This document shows, in pieces, positions 61,547 to 64,000 of a stretch of DNA of 64,000 nt. Position 1 is the first letter of the stretch, and each line of letters starts with the position of its first letter. Origin of the DNA: Gammaproteobacteria bacterium (GTDB taxonomy: Bacteria > Pseudomonadota > Gammaproteobacteria > SG8-11); the NCBI GenBank assembly GCA_024641505.1, contig JAHECY010000221.1, positions 1 to 64,000 of the forward strand, written 5' to 3'. The notes below the pieces were generated by a model. The model did not search any database. It worked only from the letters and a program-made list of their open reading frames with translations, and was not told the DNA's origin. A program made the translations under genes and the position numbers.

Positions 61547-62842
61547 ATGCATATCTCCTTGCGCGGTTATTTAATGGCGCTGCTGGTCACGGTACTGGGG
61601 ATTGCCGGCCAGTGGTCGGCCGGACCCTGGCAGCAGATATGGCGCTACCCGGCGGCGGTACTGGTGCTGGCCATGTTGGCCGAGGCGCTGCTGGTGAAAC
61701 GCAACGTGCTGCATTTACGGCGACAATTACCGCTGCGTACCGCCCTGGGACGCTCAAACAGCGGCGTTTTCACCATCACCAATCATGGATCTGTACCATT
61801 GCGGTTGCAGGTGGCACAGCCGATACCCGCGGGTGTCGCGGGTGCGCCCGCGATCCATGAGCTCTCGGTTGCGGGCTTTGGCAGCGCGGCGCAAAGCTTC
61901 AACTTTTTACCGCAGGTGTTGGGCACTGTGGACTGGGACCTGGTCTATACCCGGGTGCGTGGATTGTTTGGACTCGCCTGGTGGAATCGTAATTTGTCGT
62001 ACCCCAGCCAGTTGACCGTGGAACCCGATCTGTTGCGCGGCAATGAACATAGCCTCGGACTGCGTAAATCCGGTGGCTACGATAAAGTTCGCGCCGGAAC
62101 CGGATCCGAATTGTTGTTTCTGCGCGATTACCGACCGGGTGACTCCATCCGCGCCGTCGATTGGAAGGCCACGGCACGCAGCGGCAAGCACATGGTGCGC
62201 GTCTACAGCGAACAGCAACATCTGAGCATCGCCCTGGCCATTGATGCCGGTCGTACCAGCAGCCTGCTGGTGGGTGACCTGAACCGTTACCACCACTATG
62301 TAAATATCGGTGCGCGGTTGGCGGAAAAAGCCGTCACTCATGGCGATGTCGTCAGCCTGGTATTGTTCGCCGACACCCCGCTTTTGACTTTGCCGCCGGC
62401 GCGCGGTCTTCCAGCCTTGGTCAAGATACGACAGGCGCTGGCGCTCACCCGCGTTTCACAACGAGAGTCCAATCCATTGGCGGCAGTCGGTGAACTACAG
62501 CGCCGCCTGCGGCACCGCAGCCTGGTGGTATTGTTTACGGATGTGGATTTGAGCGATGTCAACAGTCAGTTGCTCAGTGCGGTGCGGTTGCTGAGTCGCA
62601 AGCACTTGCCGCTGATTGCCACCTTGCTGGACCCGCACCTGCGGGAGTTAGCCACAGCGCCGGCGCTGCAAATCATCGATCCGTACCACGCCCTTGCCGC
62701 CATGGAAATGGAACATGCCACGCGTGCCACGCTGTTGCATCTGCAGCGCATGGGAGCGTGTGTGGTACGTGACAAGGCGGAGCGGTTGGACGATTCCGTT
62801 TTGGCGTTTTATGAGCTATTGCGCCAGCGGCGGCGGATATAG
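61547..62842 (+). CDS. DUF58-domain protein
   Basis: LRDYRPGDSIRAVDWKATARSGKHMVRVYSEQQHLSIALAIDAGR. Confidence 0.93.
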   Translation: MHISLRGYLMALLVTVLGIAGQWSAGPWQQIWRYPAAVLVLAMLAEALLVKRNVLHLRRQLPLRTALGRSNSGVFTITNHGSVPLRLQVAQPIPAGVAGAPAIHELSVAGFGSAAQSFNFLPQVLGTVDWDLVYTRVRGLFGLAWWNRNLSYPSQLTVEPDLLRGNEHSLGLRKSGGYDKVRAGTGSELLFLRDYRPGDSIRAVDWKATARSGKHMVRVYSEQQHLSIALAIDAGRTSSLLVGDLNRYHHYVNIGARLAEKAVTHGDVVSLVLFADTPLLTLPPARGLPALVKIRQALALTRVSQRESNPLAAVGELQRRLRHRSLVVLFTDVDLSDVNSQLLSAVRLLSRKHLPLIATLLDPHLRELATAPALQIIDPYHALAAMEMEHATRATLLHLQRMGACVVRDKAERLDDSVLAFYELLRQRRRI

Positions 62843-62919
62843 GCTTTGTGGAATTTTAGGCGTTGTGGAATGGGCACCACGAGCATTGGTTGCGGCGGTC
62901 GGTCCCGGGCGCGGCGCGC

Positions 62920-63912
62920 TTAGGTCGTGCGCCGAAACGCCGTGGTTTTTCCCGAACGCCAGGCGCCGGTCATCACCACATAGAGCACAGCCCCATAACC
63001 GAGACCAATCAACAGCCGACTGGTCAGCGTAAAATCTTCATTTGGCGATACGTTACCCTCGATGATACCCGCGCCAACCAGGAATACTACACATACCAGC
63101 AGCATTTTTCCGCCCTGTTGCACGGCCTGTTGAAACGCCGAAGCACGACTGTTAGCGCCGGGTCGTATCAGTGCTTCACCCAGGCTGATGCCGGCCGCGC
63201 CGGCCAGGCATATGACACTCAGTTCCACTACGCCGTGCGCCACCACGAATTTGAACAATGCCCCGGCCATGTCGTACTCGCGGGTAAAGGCGAAAATACC
63301 TCCCAGCATCAAGCCGTTCATGCCAATGATATATAGGGTACCCAGCCCGTAAAACGCACCCAGAACGAAGGCGGTGATGGCGACTATAATATTATTGGTC
63401 ATGATGGACACCGACAGCCATGCGGCGGGGAAAATGCTCAGCAAATTGTCTGTCCACAGATCGCCACTTTGCACGGTATTGATCATTGCCTCAGAGGCAA
63501 ACAGGCTGGCCAGCGGAGGGTAGTTGAATACCAGCAGCCAACCGCATAGCGCACTCAACAGAAAGATGGAAAAGGTAGCGATAATGGCACTGCGCAAGCG
63601 TCTGACGATAAGCGGTATATCGATGACAATTAAATTTACCAGCTGCTGCCCGAGATGCAACGGCGGCCGGTAGATAACTTCATGTGCCGACATAAACAAG
63701 GATTGCAGCAGATTCGCCAACCGGCTGTTCGGCAATAAGCTGCGTGCCAGAGACAAATCCCGGGCCAGATCCCGGTATTGCACGACCAATGCCATGGCAT
63801 CCTCGATGCGCGTGTGGCGCTGGGTGATTTGCCGGCGCAAGCGCATCTCGAAGTTCTGCCATTGGGAGATCCGTTGTTCCAACCAATGTGACAGCGGATC
63901 ATGCTGCGCCAT
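62920..63912 (-). CDS. SpoIIM/DUF95-like membrane protein
   Basis: NNIIVAITAFVLGAFYGLGTLYIIGMNGLMLGG ... FVVAHGVVELSVICLAGAAGISLGEALIRPG. Start MAQHDPL at 63912. Confidence 0.88.
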   Translation of the reverse strand: MAQHDPLSHWLEQRISQWQNFEMRLRRQITQRHTRIEDAMALVVQYRDLARDLSLARSLLPNSRLANLLQSLFMSAHEVIYRPPLHLGQQLVNLIVIDIPLIVRRLRSAIIATFSIFLLSALCGWLLVFNYPPLASLFASEAMINTVQSGDLWTDNLLSIFPAAWLSVSIMTNNIIVAITAFVLGAFYGLGTLYIIGMNGLMLGGIFAFTREYDMAGALFKFVVAHGVVELSVICLAGAAGISLGEALIRPGANSRASAFQQAVQQGGKMLLVCVVFLVGAGIIEGNVSPNEDFTLTSRLLIGLGYGAVLYVVMTGAWRSGKTTAFRRTT

Positions 63913-64000
63913 GGCCGCCTCCCTGTAAAATGCGCTGCAATTGCTGGTGCAGGCTGCGGTCGAGCATGCTCTGGCTGTTTTCCGGCATGACGGTCTCACC

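Noticed and set aside
1-64000. tRNA/rRNA genes, integrases, transposases, restriction or toxin-antitoxin systems
   Set aside because: None recognised by reading both strands or the ORF list; a tRNAscan/Infernal run would be needed to exclude small RNAs.

Overview
The window looks like a gammaproteobacterial-type chromosomal segment, dense in signalling and c-type cytochrome genes. This is inferred from gene content only; no taxonomy was computed. No tRNA, rRNA, CRISPR array, transposase or phage gene was recognised. Main contents, left to right: (1) the 3' part of a very large repeat-built multiheme cytochrome c, with at least 27 CXXCH motifs visible and the 5' end outside the window; (2) a VWA lipoprotein; (3) a flavocytochrome c sulfide dehydrogenase pair (fccA/fccB-like); (4) an ECF sigma / zinc-type anti-sigma module with two paralogous ArsM-like methyltransferases and a DsrE-like protein; (5) diguanylate cyclase, histidine kinase, MetOD1-like, PhnD-like/HK, HDOD, PAS and MCP signalling genes, plus two decayed MCP genes; (6) a YeiH-family transporter; (7) a response regulator / LivK-like binding protein / hybrid kinase operon; (8) an OmpA-family lipoprotein; (9) an uncharacterised membrane coiled-coil + VWA lipoprotein pair; (10) bacteriohemerythrin, SBBP-repeat lipoprotein, RfbD-like and LysR genes; (11) a cytochrome c' / cytochrome c / hydrolase group and a second multiheme cytochrome; (12) a phospholipase A2-like protein and GST; (13) a DUF4129-DUF4350-MoxR-DUF58-SpoIIM-like membrane cluster. 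The strongest candidate for an undescribed system is 7.2-10.7 kb. There, two divergent promoters share exactly the same GGAAC-N17-CGTCT element, one in front of the sigma/anti-sigma genes and one in front of the methyltransferase-DsrE genes. This predicts a self-contained ECF regulon whose methyltransferases lack one of the arsenic-binding cysteines of true ArsM.
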